Shown here: one piece after another, positions 1 to 7,687 of the stretch
Position numbering within the stretch: the first letter of the stretch is position 1
Layout: each line of letters opens with the position of its first letter
From: RYN-133 sp963785425
GTDB taxonomy: Bacteria; Actinomycetota; Actinomycetes; Mycobacteriales; Jatrophihabitantaceae
Length of the DNA: 64,000 nucleotides
Reading direction: 5' to 3'
Assembly: GCA_963785425.1 (NCBI GenBank)
Contig: CAWAVG010000002.1
Coordinates: 62,001-126,000, forward strand
Notes under the pieces: model-generated
The model's database searches: none
Seen by the model: only the letters and a program-made list of their open reading frames with translations
Told to the model about the DNA's origin: nothing
Program-made: the position numbers and the translations under genes

Positions 1-90
1 CCGCGGGAGTTCCTCGAGTCGATCGCGCGTCAGACCGGCACGCGGCTCGGGGCCAAGTTCGCGGTCGCGTTCGAGGCGATCAACCTGTAG
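1..90 (+). CDS. C-terminal end of an unidentified protein (partial)
   Basis: Frame 1 is open from the window edge and stops at TAG 88-90, giving the last 29 residues of a protein whose body lies outside the window. The visible tail ends in EAINL and carries no motif I recognise. Its stop overlaps the 3' end of the convergent phosphatase gene by 11 bases, a tight spacing that supports both being real. Function cannot be assigned from this fragment. Confidence 0.55.
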   Translation, partial: PREFLESIARQTGTRLGAKFAVAFEAINL

Positions 91-1858
91 TCGTGCGGGG
101 GAGGTGGCACACGAGCATCGCGGTGTCGTCCTCGACGCTCGCGTGGTTACGGGCGAGCAATTCGTCGGCGATCGATTCGGGATCGTCGAGGGGTGCGGTC
201 AGCGAGATCGCGCTACGCCGCAGCCGGACGAGGCCCGTGTCGATCGTCTCGTCGCGGGTCTCCACGAGTCCGTCGGTGTAGAGCACCAGGGTCGAGCCGG
301 CAGGGACCACGAGTTCCGACTCGGTGCGGGTGAGCCGGTAGCCGGTGCCGAGCAGGGGACCGTGGATGTCGCTGAGCAGCTCGACCCCGCCGGACGGGGT
401 GAGCAACAGCATCGGCATGTGGCCGGCGTTGCTCCACCGCAGCGTCCATGACTTCTCGTCGCGTGGCGTGACCGAGGCCATCAGGACGGTTGCGGTCCCG
501 GAGATCGTGAGCGGTTCGAGGCTCTCGTCGATCGAGCGCAGCACCGAGGCCGGTGGAGCACCCGTGACGACGCTGACTCCGCGCAGCAGGTTGCGCAGCG
601 CCGACATCGCGGTCCCGGCAGCGAGATCGTGCCCGGCCACGTCACCGACGACGAGCGCGGTCGTGTCGCCGGCGAGCCGGAAGATGTCGTACCAGTCGCC
701 GCCGACATCGAAGCGGTCACGCGCGGGTAGATAGCGCACCGCCACCTGCACGTTGATGTTGTTCGGCACCTCGGGCAACAGAGCTCGCTGCAGGCGCGAC
801 GCAATGTCGGCCTGCGCCCGGTACAAGCGCGCGTTGTCGACCGCGAGGGCGGCGCGCAGGCAGACGTCGGACGCCGCGAGCCGGTCGACCTCGGTGAACG
901 GCGGACTGCCGGCGAGGCGGATGAGTCCGAGCGCGCCGACGACGTGTGCTCGTGCGATGAGAGGTACGGCGAGCAGCGCGGTGGCGCCGACCCCTTCGAG
1001 CATGGCTCGCGTCTGCGGGCTCAGCAGCGCCGGGTCGGCGAGCGCGTCACCGGTGAGCTCGACGATGTCGGTCGAGGTGACCGCGCGGTAGGAGACCGAC
1101 TTGGGCTCGAACGGCGTGGCAACGTCCTCACGTGCGAGCACCGCAGCGAAGTCGACATCTACGCCCTCGGCGACCGCGTGCCCGGCGCGCTGCAGGACGG
1201 TGTTGTCGAGGATGAGGTCGCCCAGCGCGAGATCGGCAAGGCGTCCGACCGCGAGCCGCGCCAGCCGCTGCATGACCTCGACCTCGTCGAGGGTCGACGC
1301 GAGCGCCTGCGACACCGCCTCGGCCCATTCGAGGTCGGCGATGCTCTGGTGGGCCACGGCGAGCTGGGCCTGTCCCGCGGCGCGTTCCTCCGCGACTGCC
1401 ACCGCCTGGGCGCGTTGCCGCGTGGTGTCGCCGAAGACGAGCACCGCGCCGGCGATCGCGCCGTCGTCGTCGCGCAGCGGGTTGACGGCCCACCACACCG
1501 GCACCGTACGGCCGTCGCGGGTGCGGAAGGTGTCCTGTTCTACGTGATTCGAGCGTCCCGCGCGGACGGCAGCCTCGAGCTCGCACTCGCCGCCCGCGCG
1601 GTCATGGTTCAGTGCCTCGTGCGCACCACGTCCGAGCAGCTCCGTCTCGGTGCAGCGCAGCAGCTGCGCCGCGGCGGTGTTGGCGCTCGAGATCCGGGCG
1701 TCGGCGTCCATCGCGACGATGCCGATCGCGGCGGCGGCGACGACGTCGCGCGGCGATGTGGCCGACGTGGCGGGCGGGCGGTCTTGGAGCACCGGACGGA
1801 ACCCTCGCTCCCAGGCTCGAGCATGACTTGGGGACACCCTATGAACCGCAGGTGCCAT
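80..1858 (-). CDS. PAS-GAF-PP2C (SpoIIE/RsbU-type) serine phosphatase
   Basis: A 592-residue soluble signalling phosphatase. Residues about 35-150 form a PAS sensor domain, 180-345 a GAF domain, and 355-590 a SpoIIE-type PP2C domain. The metal-binding acidic motifs GGDWYD (386-391) and GDVAGHD (405-411) are intact, so it should be active. The family dephosphorylates anti-sigma-factor antagonists (STAS proteins) in partner-switching stress cascades. It is divergently arranged with an RsbW-like ATPase (1911-2339), which suggests one signalling module. The first ATG is used here, but no strong ribosome site is visible before it, so a later start just before the PAS domain is possible. The sensed ligand is unknown. 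Confidence 0.9.
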   Translation of the reverse strand: MAPAVHRVSPSHARAWERGFRPVLQDRPPATSATSPRDVVAAAAIGIVAMDADARISSANTAAAQLLRCTETELLGRGAHEALNHDRAGGECELEAAVRAGRSNHVEQDTFRTRDGRTVPVWWAVNPLRDDDGAIAGAVLVFGDTTRQRAQAVAVAEERAAGQAQLAVAHQSIADLEWAEAVSQALASTLDEVEVMQRLARLAVGRLADLALGDLILDNTVLQRAGHAVAEGVDVDFAAVLAREDVATPFEPKSVSYRAVTSTDIVELTGDALADPALLSPQTRAMLEGVGATALLAVPLIARAHVVGALGLIRLAGSPPFTEVDRLAASDVCLRAALAVDNARLYRAQADIASRLQRALLPEVPNNINVQVAVRYLPARDRFDVGGDWYDIFRLAGDTTALVVGDVAGHDLAAGTAMSALRNLLRGVSVVTGAPPASVLRSIDESLEPLTISGTATVLMASVTPRDEKSWTLRWSNAGHMPMLLLTPSGGVELLSDIHGPLLGTGYRLTRTESELVVPAGSTLVLYTDGLVETRDETIDTGLVRLRRSAISLTAPLDDPESIADELLARNHASVEDDTAMLVCHLPRTTTG

Positions 1859-1910
1859 GTTTCAACGCACACCCCGTGATCGATACTGACAACTCGGGCA
1901 TACCGAGACA

Positions 1911-2339
1911 ATGGACTCCGAGTCTACGGCGCGCTCTCAACCTGCAGACGCCGCGCCGCACGAGGTCGAACTGCCGCTGCCCGCCGACGTGCAATCGCCG
2001 GGCAGGGCGCGCGCGTTCGTGCGCGACCGCCTACCGACTGCGGACGACGAGGTCCTCGACGACATCACGCTGATCGTGTCCGAGCTCGTGTCGAACGCCG
2101 TCAAGCACGGCAAGCCCGAGATCGCCCTGCGGATGCGGATGGATCCGCTTCTGATCGACATCTCCGTCCTGGACCACGGGGCGGAGGTGCCGCCGGATGA
2201 GATCACGCCCCCGGACGCGTGGGCGACATCCGGACGCGGCCTGGCGATAGTCGACCGACTTGCCAGCGACTGGGGGGTCGAACCGCTGGAGGGCGGCGTC
2301 GGCAAGACGGTCTGGGCACGCCTGAACGTGCCTGCCTGA
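1911..2339 (+). CDS. RsbW-like ATP-binding protein (anti-sigma factor/serine kinase fold)
   Basis: A 142-residue single-domain GHKL ATPase (HATPase_c_2). The N-box ELVSNAVKHG (58-67), the G1-type motif DHG (88-90) and the G2 motif GRGLAIV (108-114) are all present, followed by the closing strand GKTVWARL. There is no histidine-kinase phosphoacceptor domain. Members of this family bind a sigma factor and phosphorylate its STAS antagonist. Only 52 bases separate it from the divergent PP2C phosphatase, the enzyme that would reverse that phosphorylation. The cognate sigma factor is not in the window. The ribosome site is weak. Confidence 0.87.
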   Translation: MDSESTARSQPADAAPHEVELPLPADVQSPGRARAFVRDRLPTADDEVLDDITLIVSELVSNAVKHGKPEIALRMRMDPLLIDISVLDHGAEVPPDEITPPDAWATSGRGLAIVDRLASDWGVEPLEGGVGKTVWARLNVPA

Positions 2340-2349
2340 ACCAGCGCGA

Positions 2350-2382
2350 GCGAGCGGGACGGGCGATGCCCGTCCCGCTCGC
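2350..2382. terminator. Perfect 15-bp hairpin between convergent genes
   Basis: A 15-base arm (2350-2364), a GAT loop and a perfectly complementary arm (2368-2382) lie between the convergent genes ending at 2339 and 2397. There is no T-tract, as is common in actinobacteria. It probably terminates transcription in both directions. Confidence 0.75.
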
Positions 2383-2396
2383 CGTCGTGCTGTGGG

Positions 2397-3092
2397 TCAG
2401 CGTGATGCGAAGTACAGGAACATGTTGGTCGGGATCGGGCCCACGACGTTCTTGTTCTTGTGCTTGATCAGGTACTGGATGTAGCCGGTCGACTCGTGCG
2501 CCCGGATCTTGTCGTACACGGCGCTGCTCGTCACACCGATCACCCGTACGTCCCACCACTCGCCGCGGCGGTTGTTGAGATCGTTGATGAAGTGGTCGTG
2601 CTCCGGCACGGGGAAGTTCTTCAGCGCCGCGGTCAGCTGCGCGTCGGTCAGCTTGGGGTAGAGCGGCTTGAGGGCCGGCTCGAGCCGCGTCATGTCGATG
2701 GTGCCGGGGTGGTCGACACAGACCAGCCCGCTCGGGCAGTCGATCATGTTCATCGGACGCGAGAAGCCGAGCGGAACGGTGATGTACAGCGGGTCGAACT
2801 GCTTCGACGGCGCGTGCTTGTACGCACTGCCCGCTTCGCACTTCGACGACGCGTACGAGTGCACCGTCGTGTCGCAGAAGAAGCCCTTCGTGTACGTGAA
2901 GTCGACGCGGGTGCCCTTGTAGAACGCACTGGTCATCCCGTACTCGGGGATTCCGCGCCCGGCGGCGCGGGCGTTGCTGGACGGACCCTGCGTGCCCGTC
3001 GCGATCGCAGCCGTGAGCCCGACGCCGAGCGTCAGGACAGTGAGCGCAGCGGTGGTGATGAGCCTCCGCCGCGACCTGATGAGAGCTTTCAT
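2397..3092 (-). CDS. Secreted protein of unknown function
   Basis: A 231-residue protein with a classic Sec signal: a basic start (MKALIRSRRR), a hydrophobic core to about residue 30, then a likely cleavage before residue 40. The mature part has several cysteines (near 74, 85, 119 and 124) and the motif EHDHF about 165-170, but no family I can name. A good ribosome site (GGAGAGGAA) precedes the ATG, supporting this start. It stands alone between two convergent or tandem neighbours, with the hairpin at 2350-2382 as its terminator. The aromatic-rich mature region suggests a folded extracellular domain. No function is assigned. Confidence 0.8.
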   Translation of the reverse strand: MKALIRSRRRLITTAALTVLTLGVGLTAAIATGTQGPSSNARAAGRGIPEYGMTSAFYKGTRVDFTYTKGFFCDTTVHSYASSKCEAGSAYKHAPSKQFDPLYITVPLGFSRPMNMIDCPSGLVCVDHPGTIDMTRLEPALKPLYPKLTDAQLTAALKNFPVPEHDHFINDLNNRRGEWWDVRVIGVTSSAVYDKIRAHESTGYIQYLIKHKNKNVVGPIPTNMFLYFASR

Positions 3093-3189
3093 TGCCGTTC
3101 CTCTCCCCGCCGCGCGGTGCGGCGTTCACCCGGGAGTTCGCGGGTGAGCGCCGGACGGTTCCGTGAGAGTCGCGGTTGGTGTCAGGTCG

Positions 3190-3690
3190 TCACTTGATGA
3201 CGGCGTCGACGACCTTCTTCAGCGCGCTCGGCTGGGCCGGGGAGGTGGGAGCCTTGCTCTTCGCCTCGAGCAACCGGGCGCCGAGGTCCTGGAGTTGCTT
3301 GCGACCGAGGGCTTCGCGCACCTTCGGGAACCACTCCTGCTCCTCTTCCTCGATGTGGTGCGAGACGTTCTCGATCAGCACGGTGGTCTTGGCGTCGAAG
3401 CGCTCGGCATCGGGGCTCAGGGCCACGAGTTCCATCACGAGCAGGTCGGCCACGTGGTGCTCCTCGTAGGACTCCAGGACGTCGTCCTCGAGGTCCGGCA
3501 CGAGCCGGCGCACCTCGGGGTACATGACCTCGTTCTCGATGTAGGTGTGCATCGTCAGAAGTTCGATGATCTTGGAGACGATCTCACCCTTGCGTACGGT
3601 CGCGTTCTCGCCCGCCGCCTGGAAATCGCGGAACAGGCGCTTGATCTGCTTGTGATCGTCCTTGAGCAGGACGATGGCATCGGTCGACAT
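3190..3690 (-). CDS. Hemerythrin HHE-domain protein
   Basis: A 166-residue four-helix protein with the HHE metal-binding pattern. It has DDHKQIKRLF near the start, TMHTYIENEVMYPE, EEHHVADLL, and SHHIEEEEQEWFP at about residues 110-125. Such proteins bind a non-haem di-iron centre and serve in oxygen, NO or iron sensing and storage. The C-terminal 30 residues are a basic, Ala/Pro-rich tail. An upstream in-frame GTG exists at 3699, but the ATG at 3690 has the better spaced AGGTG site. Actinobacterial homologues are often stress-induced, which would fit the adjacent partner-switching genes, though this is inference. Confidence 0.88.
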   Translation of the reverse strand: MSTDAIVLLKDDHKQIKRLFRDFQAAGENATVRKGEIVSKIIELLTMHTYIENEVMYPEVRRLVPDLEDDVLESYEEHHVADLLVMELVALSPDAERFDAKTTVLIENVSHHIEEEEQEWFPKVREALGRKQLQDLGARLLEAKSKAPTSPAQPSALKKVVDAVIK

Positions 3691-3758
3691 GACCGACACC
3701 TACCCGCCTCGTGCGGTGCGCTACCACGGCGCCGACGGGATCACGTCCGGGAATTCGC

Positions 3759-3929
3759 TCAGGGCTTCTTGTACTCCTCGTGACCCTGCTCGTCCTGGTC
3801 GCGCGATACCGAGTCGGCTTCGGTCTCGCCGGCATCGGAGTCGGGGATCAGACCCGACCCGCTCGACGAATCGCCGGACGAGTGGCCGGTCTTGGCGTCG
3901 GAACGGTCGTCGTGCTCGCGCTCGGTCAT
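3759..3929 (-). CDS. Small acidic disordered protein (56 aa)
   Basis: An ATG at 3929 opens a 56-codon frame ending at TGA 3759-3761. The product is almost entirely hydrophilic, rich in Asp, Glu, Ser and Gly, with no hydrophobic core, and ends HEEYKKP. It is likely intrinsically disordered. It lies 68 bases upstream of the hemerythrin gene on the same strand and could be co-transcribed with it. Codon positions look coding (G/C at third positions), but short low-complexity frames can arise by chance in GC-rich DNA, so confidence is moderate. No function is assigned. Confidence 0.45.
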   Translation of the reverse strand: MTEREHDDRSDAKTGHSSGDSSSGSGLIPDSDAGETEADSVSRDQDEQGHEEYKKP

Positions 3930-4068
3930 GCTGGTGTCTTATCCAGCCGGCGGTCGCAGTTCACCGCATTGACGATCAGGTCTTCCGCCCCGTCGACCGG
4001 TTCGCCTGCACGGCGGCGCGCCACGGAGGAAGACGTGATCAGCGCGACGCTATGGAGGGTTTGCCAGC

Positions 4069-4467
4069 TCATTCGCCGTCTTCGGGTGTCGTGGGCAGAT
4101 AGTTCTGGATATGAGGCGAGAGGCAGAAGATATGGCCACCCGGTGCCCGCATTACCCGCCAACTGTCCGGGAACGGCTGCTCGGCCTCTTCCTCTGCGCC
4201 AAGTTCGACGGCACGTTCGACCGCTCGTTGCAGATCTTCCACCGCCACGTCGAGATGAATCTGAACGGGACGATCGCCGTTCGGCCAGGTCGCCCGCGCA
4301 ATATGGCGAGTCCTTTGCATCCCGAGCCAGGCAGACCCGTGGCGCACAACGAAGAAGTTGTCGGTGATGCGAACGACCTCGCTGTCCAACAGGGCCGCCC
4401 AGAATGAGGCAACGTCCTCCGGCTGTTCGCACGCCAACACCGTCGTGGTCCACCGCGCATCCGTCAC
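4069..4467 (-). CDS. VOC (glyoxalase/bleomycin-resistance fold) family protein
   Basis: A 132-residue protein when started at GTG 4467, directly before TDARWTTTVLA, where homologues usually begin. The frame extends upstream, but that part does not look like the fold. Two beta-alpha-beta-beta-beta modules are recognisable: EDVASFWAALL (first helix), then QIHLDVAVEDLQRAVERAVELGA and the closing APGGHIFCLSP. Members bind a divalent metal and act as glyoxalases, dioxygenases or drug-binding resistance proteins. The exact substrate is unknown. It lies downstream of the SnoaL-like gene on the same strand (gap about 120 bases), possibly one transcript. Confidence 0.8.
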   Translation of the reverse strand: MTDARWTTTVLACEQPEDVASFWAALLDSEVVRITDNFFVVRHGSAWLGMQRTRHIARATWPNGDRPVQIHLDVAVEDLQRAVERAVELGAEEEAEQPFPDSWRVMRAPGGHIFCLSPHIQNYLPTTPEDGE

Positions 4468-4588
4468 GCCCCATTTCTTCGCCGCCCGGCCAGCCGTGTC
4501 AAGCCGAGCTGCAGGAGGGAACGGATGGTGATCGGCGCGAACGCGTGGAAGTGCATCGAATTCTTGACACACCTCACTTCTGCAGTAG

Positions 4589-5062
4589 TCAGGTTGTGTC
4601 GCCGCTCATAATGGCAAGAGTGAGGGGCGCGCCATCGTAGTAGTGGCGAATGCTGGTCGCGTGGTCCTGGTCGTCGAGTCGGACGAAGTAGGCGACGACT
4701 TCGTCTACGACAAGCCCGGTGGGGGCGAAGACGCCCAGCGGCGTAGTCAATGGTCCAGCGTTTGTTTCCACAAGGTGGATTTCGGCCGCGGCAGTCCGTC
4801 CGCCGTCGACGACACACGCCAATGTTGCACGCTGGTCAGGAAACGCGGTGAGCAGCGACCGGAACCTCGCCAAGACCGCGTCGCTTCCGGTCGCGTTCCA
4901 CTGCGCCGCGCCGTTTGCCTGGTAGGTACATTCGTCGGCCAGCATGCTGCTTATCGACTCAAGATCGCGCCGGTTCATCGCGTCACACACTGTGGCTATC
5001 CACTCACCCGCGGTACTCAAATTATTCCCCGCCTGATCAATCGGAACGTCTTGTAGCCGCAT
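4589..5062 (-). CDS. SnoaL-like / NTF2-fold protein
   Basis: A 157-residue protein from ATG 5062 (MRLQDVPIDQ). Residues about 15-150 read as an NTF2-like cone-barrel domain: AMNRRDLESISSMLADECTYQ is the typical N-terminal helix and strand, with VARF-type and HYYDGAPL segments later. The family includes small ketosteroid isomerase- and SnoaL-like enzymes and many proteins of unknown role, so a reaction cannot be named. An upstream ATG at 5179 would add 39 residues without domain character and was not chosen. The base composition around this gene is less GC-rich than the neighbourhood, consistent with acquired DNA. Confidence 0.7.
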   Translation of the reverse strand: MRLQDVPIDQAGNNLSTAGEWIATVCDAMNRRDLESISSMLADECTYQANGAAQWNATGSDAVLARFRSLLTAFPDQRATLACVVDGGRTAAAEIHLVETNAGPLTTPLGVFAPTGLVVDEVVAYFVRLDDQDHATSIRHYYDGAPLTLAIMSGDTT

Positions 5063-5453
5063 CACGGACCTGTCGGCGCGCCACGCGGACGACGCCGGGG
5101 TCGTCCGCCTGCATCTTGGAATGCAGTCTGATCCCTTCCGCGGCTCGAGCGCCAGCCCGACGCATAATCCGGCGGCCACGCGCTATTGCGGTGATTCCGT
5201 CAGCCTCGCAGGCTCCCCCTTTTCGTCATCGCTCGCTCGCCGACCGCCTGGAAGCGACAGCACGCCATCCATCAGGGGTCGCCCAAATCGGTGTTCCGGG
5301 ACCCGATCTCGGCATGAACGGGCCCCTGCTGCGGACGCCGGGGAACGAGTTGGCGTGCCAGCAGCTGTGACGACCAGCTTTCCGCCGATGCGCGCACCGG
5401 CGGCGATAGATCCGGTCGGGCTGCGACCCGAGCTGAGGTAGACCTGTGCGCGT
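5063..5453. other. Gene-free stretch in accessory region
   Basis: About 390 bases between the SnoaL-like gene and the LLM oxidoreductase gene, both on the minus strand. Open frames occur on both strands, but none has a recognisable domain, a ribosome site or consistent codon bias. It should contain the promoter of the SnoaL-like gene near its left edge. I see no RNA gene or obvious repeat. Confidence 0.5.
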
Positions 5454-6446
5454 TCAGGCGTCGGCCGCGACGCTCATGAACCGCTCGAGTTCGGCCGGGA
5501 TGTCTGGCCCTGCGGGTTGATACGCGATCTCGGTTATACCGGCAGCTTCCCATTCTGCCAGCTGGTCACGTATTTGAGCGGCGCCCCCGATGAGAGCTGC
5601 TCGTGGCGAGACTTCATCCGCGGCCGGGAACAGTAACTCGTCCGCCGCGTTGAGCGTCACCTGGTGACCCGCGTGCACTGCGAGATGCCGCTGCCCTTCT
5701 GCGCTTCGTTCGACCACCTCACGCCACGCCCGCCCTGCAGGTAGTGCGTCGACCGCGTCGCCGCCACGTTCGTACGTCACGTGGTACAGCACAGCGGTGG
5801 CCGGGCGTACGGCAGCTCGTACCCGGGGCGACCGAATGTCCTCGCCGGGGCCGAGGACGGTGCCCCACATCAGCAGGGTGCGGCGAGGCAGCGACGCAGA
5901 CCCAAGGAACGCTGGACTGGCGGAGAACACGCCGGCATCGAGATCTTCGGCGACTGAAAGGCCGCGCGGTCCATCGGCGCCGATGACGATCGGTACGTCG
6001 AGTGGACGCGGGGGTGCGCCTCGCGGCGGCTGAAGCAGCGCGACGGCCGCTCCTTCCCATTGTGCGGTCTGGCCGCCGAGCAGCGCGCGGACAACCCGGA
6101 GGTACTCGTGCACGTCCGACCAACGCATCGGACGCTGACCCATCGCGACTCGGCCGGTGAATCCGCTTCCCACGCCGAGCCGAACGCGCCCGGGTGCCAG
6201 GGCGCAGAGTGTGCTGATCGCTGCCGCGGTGACCACCGGTGAACGCAAACTAGGAATGACCACCCCCGGTCCGATCTCGATGCGGTGAGTGCGTGCTGCC
6301 GCGAGCGCCAGCACCATCCATACGTCCGGCGACACCGCCGGTGAGTCGTAGCACCACGCTGTTCGGTAACCGAGCTGGTCGGCAACTGCGATGTGATCGG
6401 GCGTCGCCAGCTCCGTGGCGAATGCGCAAGAGATTCGCAATGTCAT
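5454..6446 (-). CDS. LLM-class (luciferase-like) flavin/F420-dependent oxidoreductase
   Basis: A 330-residue TIM-barrel enzyme of the bacterial luciferase family. Typical elements are the N-terminal strand MTLRISCAFATEL, HRIEIGPGVVIP near residue 55, GRVRLGVGSGFTGR at 85-98, and the C-terminal segment TEIAYQPAG. The GSGF loop contacts the cofactor phosphate, and actinobacterial members usually use F420. A well-spaced AGGAG site precedes ATG 6446. The gene is in the accessory stretch with VOC and SnoaL-like genes, so a catabolic or detoxifying role is plausible, but the substrate cannot be read from sequence. Confidence 0.88.
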   Translation of the reverse strand: MTLRISCAFATELATPDHIAVADQLGYRTAWCYDSPAVSPDVWMVLALAAARTHRIEIGPGVVIPSLRSPVVTAAAISTLCALAPGRVRLGVGSGFTGRVAMGQRPMRWSDVHEYLRVVRALLGGQTAQWEGAAVALLQPPRGAPPRPLDVPIVIGADGPRGLSVAEDLDAGVFSASPAFLGSASLPRRTLLMWGTVLGPGEDIRSPRVRAAVRPATAVLYHVTYERGGDAVDALPAGRAWREVVERSAEGQRHLAVHAGHQVTLNAADELLFPAADEVSPRAALIGGAAQIRDQLAEWEAAGITEIAYQPAGPDIPAELERFMSVAADA

Positions 6447-6785
6447 CAGGGGAGCTCCTGTCTCGGTTCGCCGTCAATCTTCTCGCTACGGCGCCGCGCC
6501 GGCGAGAAGCAGGACTGCGCCTGTATCCAGCCACATGACCTCAGCAAGAGAGTGGCATCTGCACCCGTCATGTCCCGCTCTGCCGTCTGAGGGGCGCGCG
6601 CCTCCGAAGCGTCGCCTGTCGGAGTAGGGAATCGCCGCGATCTGTTCAGGGAGCGCGTGAGCTTCTGACTGCACACTTCCGGGGGGTGGCGTGGCGCGCT
6701 GAACCGATGTGGTCGCTCGTCCGTAGGTCGTCTCGAGGCGCGATGCGCGCCGAGGTTCGATCAGGACCAAGAAGGACGCCCAGCG
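6447..6785. other. Gene-free stretch upstream of LLM gene
   Basis: About 340 bases between the start of the minus-strand LLM gene and a plus-strand small gene. It should hold divergent promoters. Short overlapping frames are present on both strands, but none is convincing. No RNA gene or repeat was recognised. Confidence 0.5.
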
Positions 6786-7118
6786 ATGAACCGCACCGAG
6801 GAGAATTGGGCACTCGCCCACAGCGTCAAGCTCACCCGGACCCGAGAGGGGCTGAAGCCTGGCTGTCACGGCGTCGTCATCGCCGAACGCCACCCGACCG
6901 GTTGGTTCATCTCCGCGGAGTTCGATCCGGCGTCGCCGACCGAGCAGGTCGATGACTTCATGCACTTCGTCGTCGTGCGGACCTACTTGCTCCTTGAACA
7001 TGGGCCGCAGACCTGCGCTTGGGAGGCAGACGGCGCGAATGCTTGGCGCGCACATTGTCAATCCGTCGTCGGGGACGTCGGCGACCTGCCCTTCTTGCAC
7101 GGCGGCGTCGCGGAGTAG
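6786..7118 (+). CDS. Hypothetical protein (110 aa)
   Basis: A 110-residue frame starting at ATG with a GAAGGA ribosome site 8 bases upstream. Codon third positions are strongly G/C, as in real genes here. The product is soluble, with a beta-rich centre (GVVIAERHPTGWFISAEF) and a helix (EQVDDFMHFVVVRTYLLLE), and matches no family I know. A longer minus-strand frame covers the same DNA but has poorer codon character. It sits at the end of the accessory stretch, before tRNA-Lys. No function is assigned. Confidence 0.5.
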   Translation: MNRTEENWALAHSVKLTRTREGLKPGCHGVVIAERHPTGWFISAEFDPASPTEQVDDFMHFVVVRTYLLLEHGPQTCAWEADGANAWRAHCQSVVGDVGDLPFLHGGVAE

Positions 7119-7493
7119 GGCCGCGTCCTCGGCAGCGACGGTTGCGCAATCTGGCTGCCGTGCGCGCGCGGTGATGTCCGCAAAGCGAGCAGGTCCGTTC
7201 GGTGACAGCCGAGCGGCTCGGCGCAGTCCTCGGCCGGGCACCCGCGGACGTCATGACGGAGCCCGACGACGCACTTCGTCTCCATCTCAGCTCTAACAAA
7301 ATCGGCCATTGGACAACGGGTCGGATGTCGCCGCAGCGCGGCAGACATCCGGTTGATCCGGTGCGTGGCAGCTTCCGCCTAGTCCATCCTCAGGGGGATG
7401 TCGCAGTGTGTCCTGGAAGTAGTTGCCCGTGAGGTCGAGGTGCACCGAGTCGGCGGGACCACGGCGGGAGCGGCGGGCGACCCGATTTTGGGC
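7119..7493. other. Gene-free stretch before tRNA-Lys
   Basis: About 375 bases with no convincing gene. It contains an imperfect hairpin (7323-7350). The right edge is the 3' side of tRNA-Lys, a common integration target, so this may be the scar between accessory and core DNA. I could not find a second copy of the tRNA 3' end within the window. Confidence 0.45.
7323..7350. terminator. 12-bp bulged hairpin
   Basis: Arms GGATGTC+GCCGC (7323-7334) and GCGGC+A+GACATCC (7338-7350) pair with one bulged A and a three-base loop. It could terminate transcription from the small plus-strand gene ending at 7118 or be a relic; no T-tract follows. Confidence 0.4.
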
Positions 7494-7569
<76 letters not shown>

Positions 7570-7687
7570 CGGTCAAACGTCCGGCCCACCACAGGTGGGC
7601 CGGACAGCAACATTAGCACGGTGGGACGGGCCCGATTCAGCCTCCCGGGTCGGTACTCAGGGCGCTTGAGGGGGAAGGGTCAGGCGT

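Noticed and set aside
944..1879. Long plus-strand frame inside the PP2C phosphatase gene
   Set aside because: Arg/Gly-rich antisense shadow without domains; the minus-strand gene has full PAS-GAF-PP2C motifs.
6486..7241. 251-codon minus-strand frame opposite the small gene at 6786-7118
   Set aside because: No ribosome site, poor codon bias and no recognisable domain; kept only the plus-strand frame.
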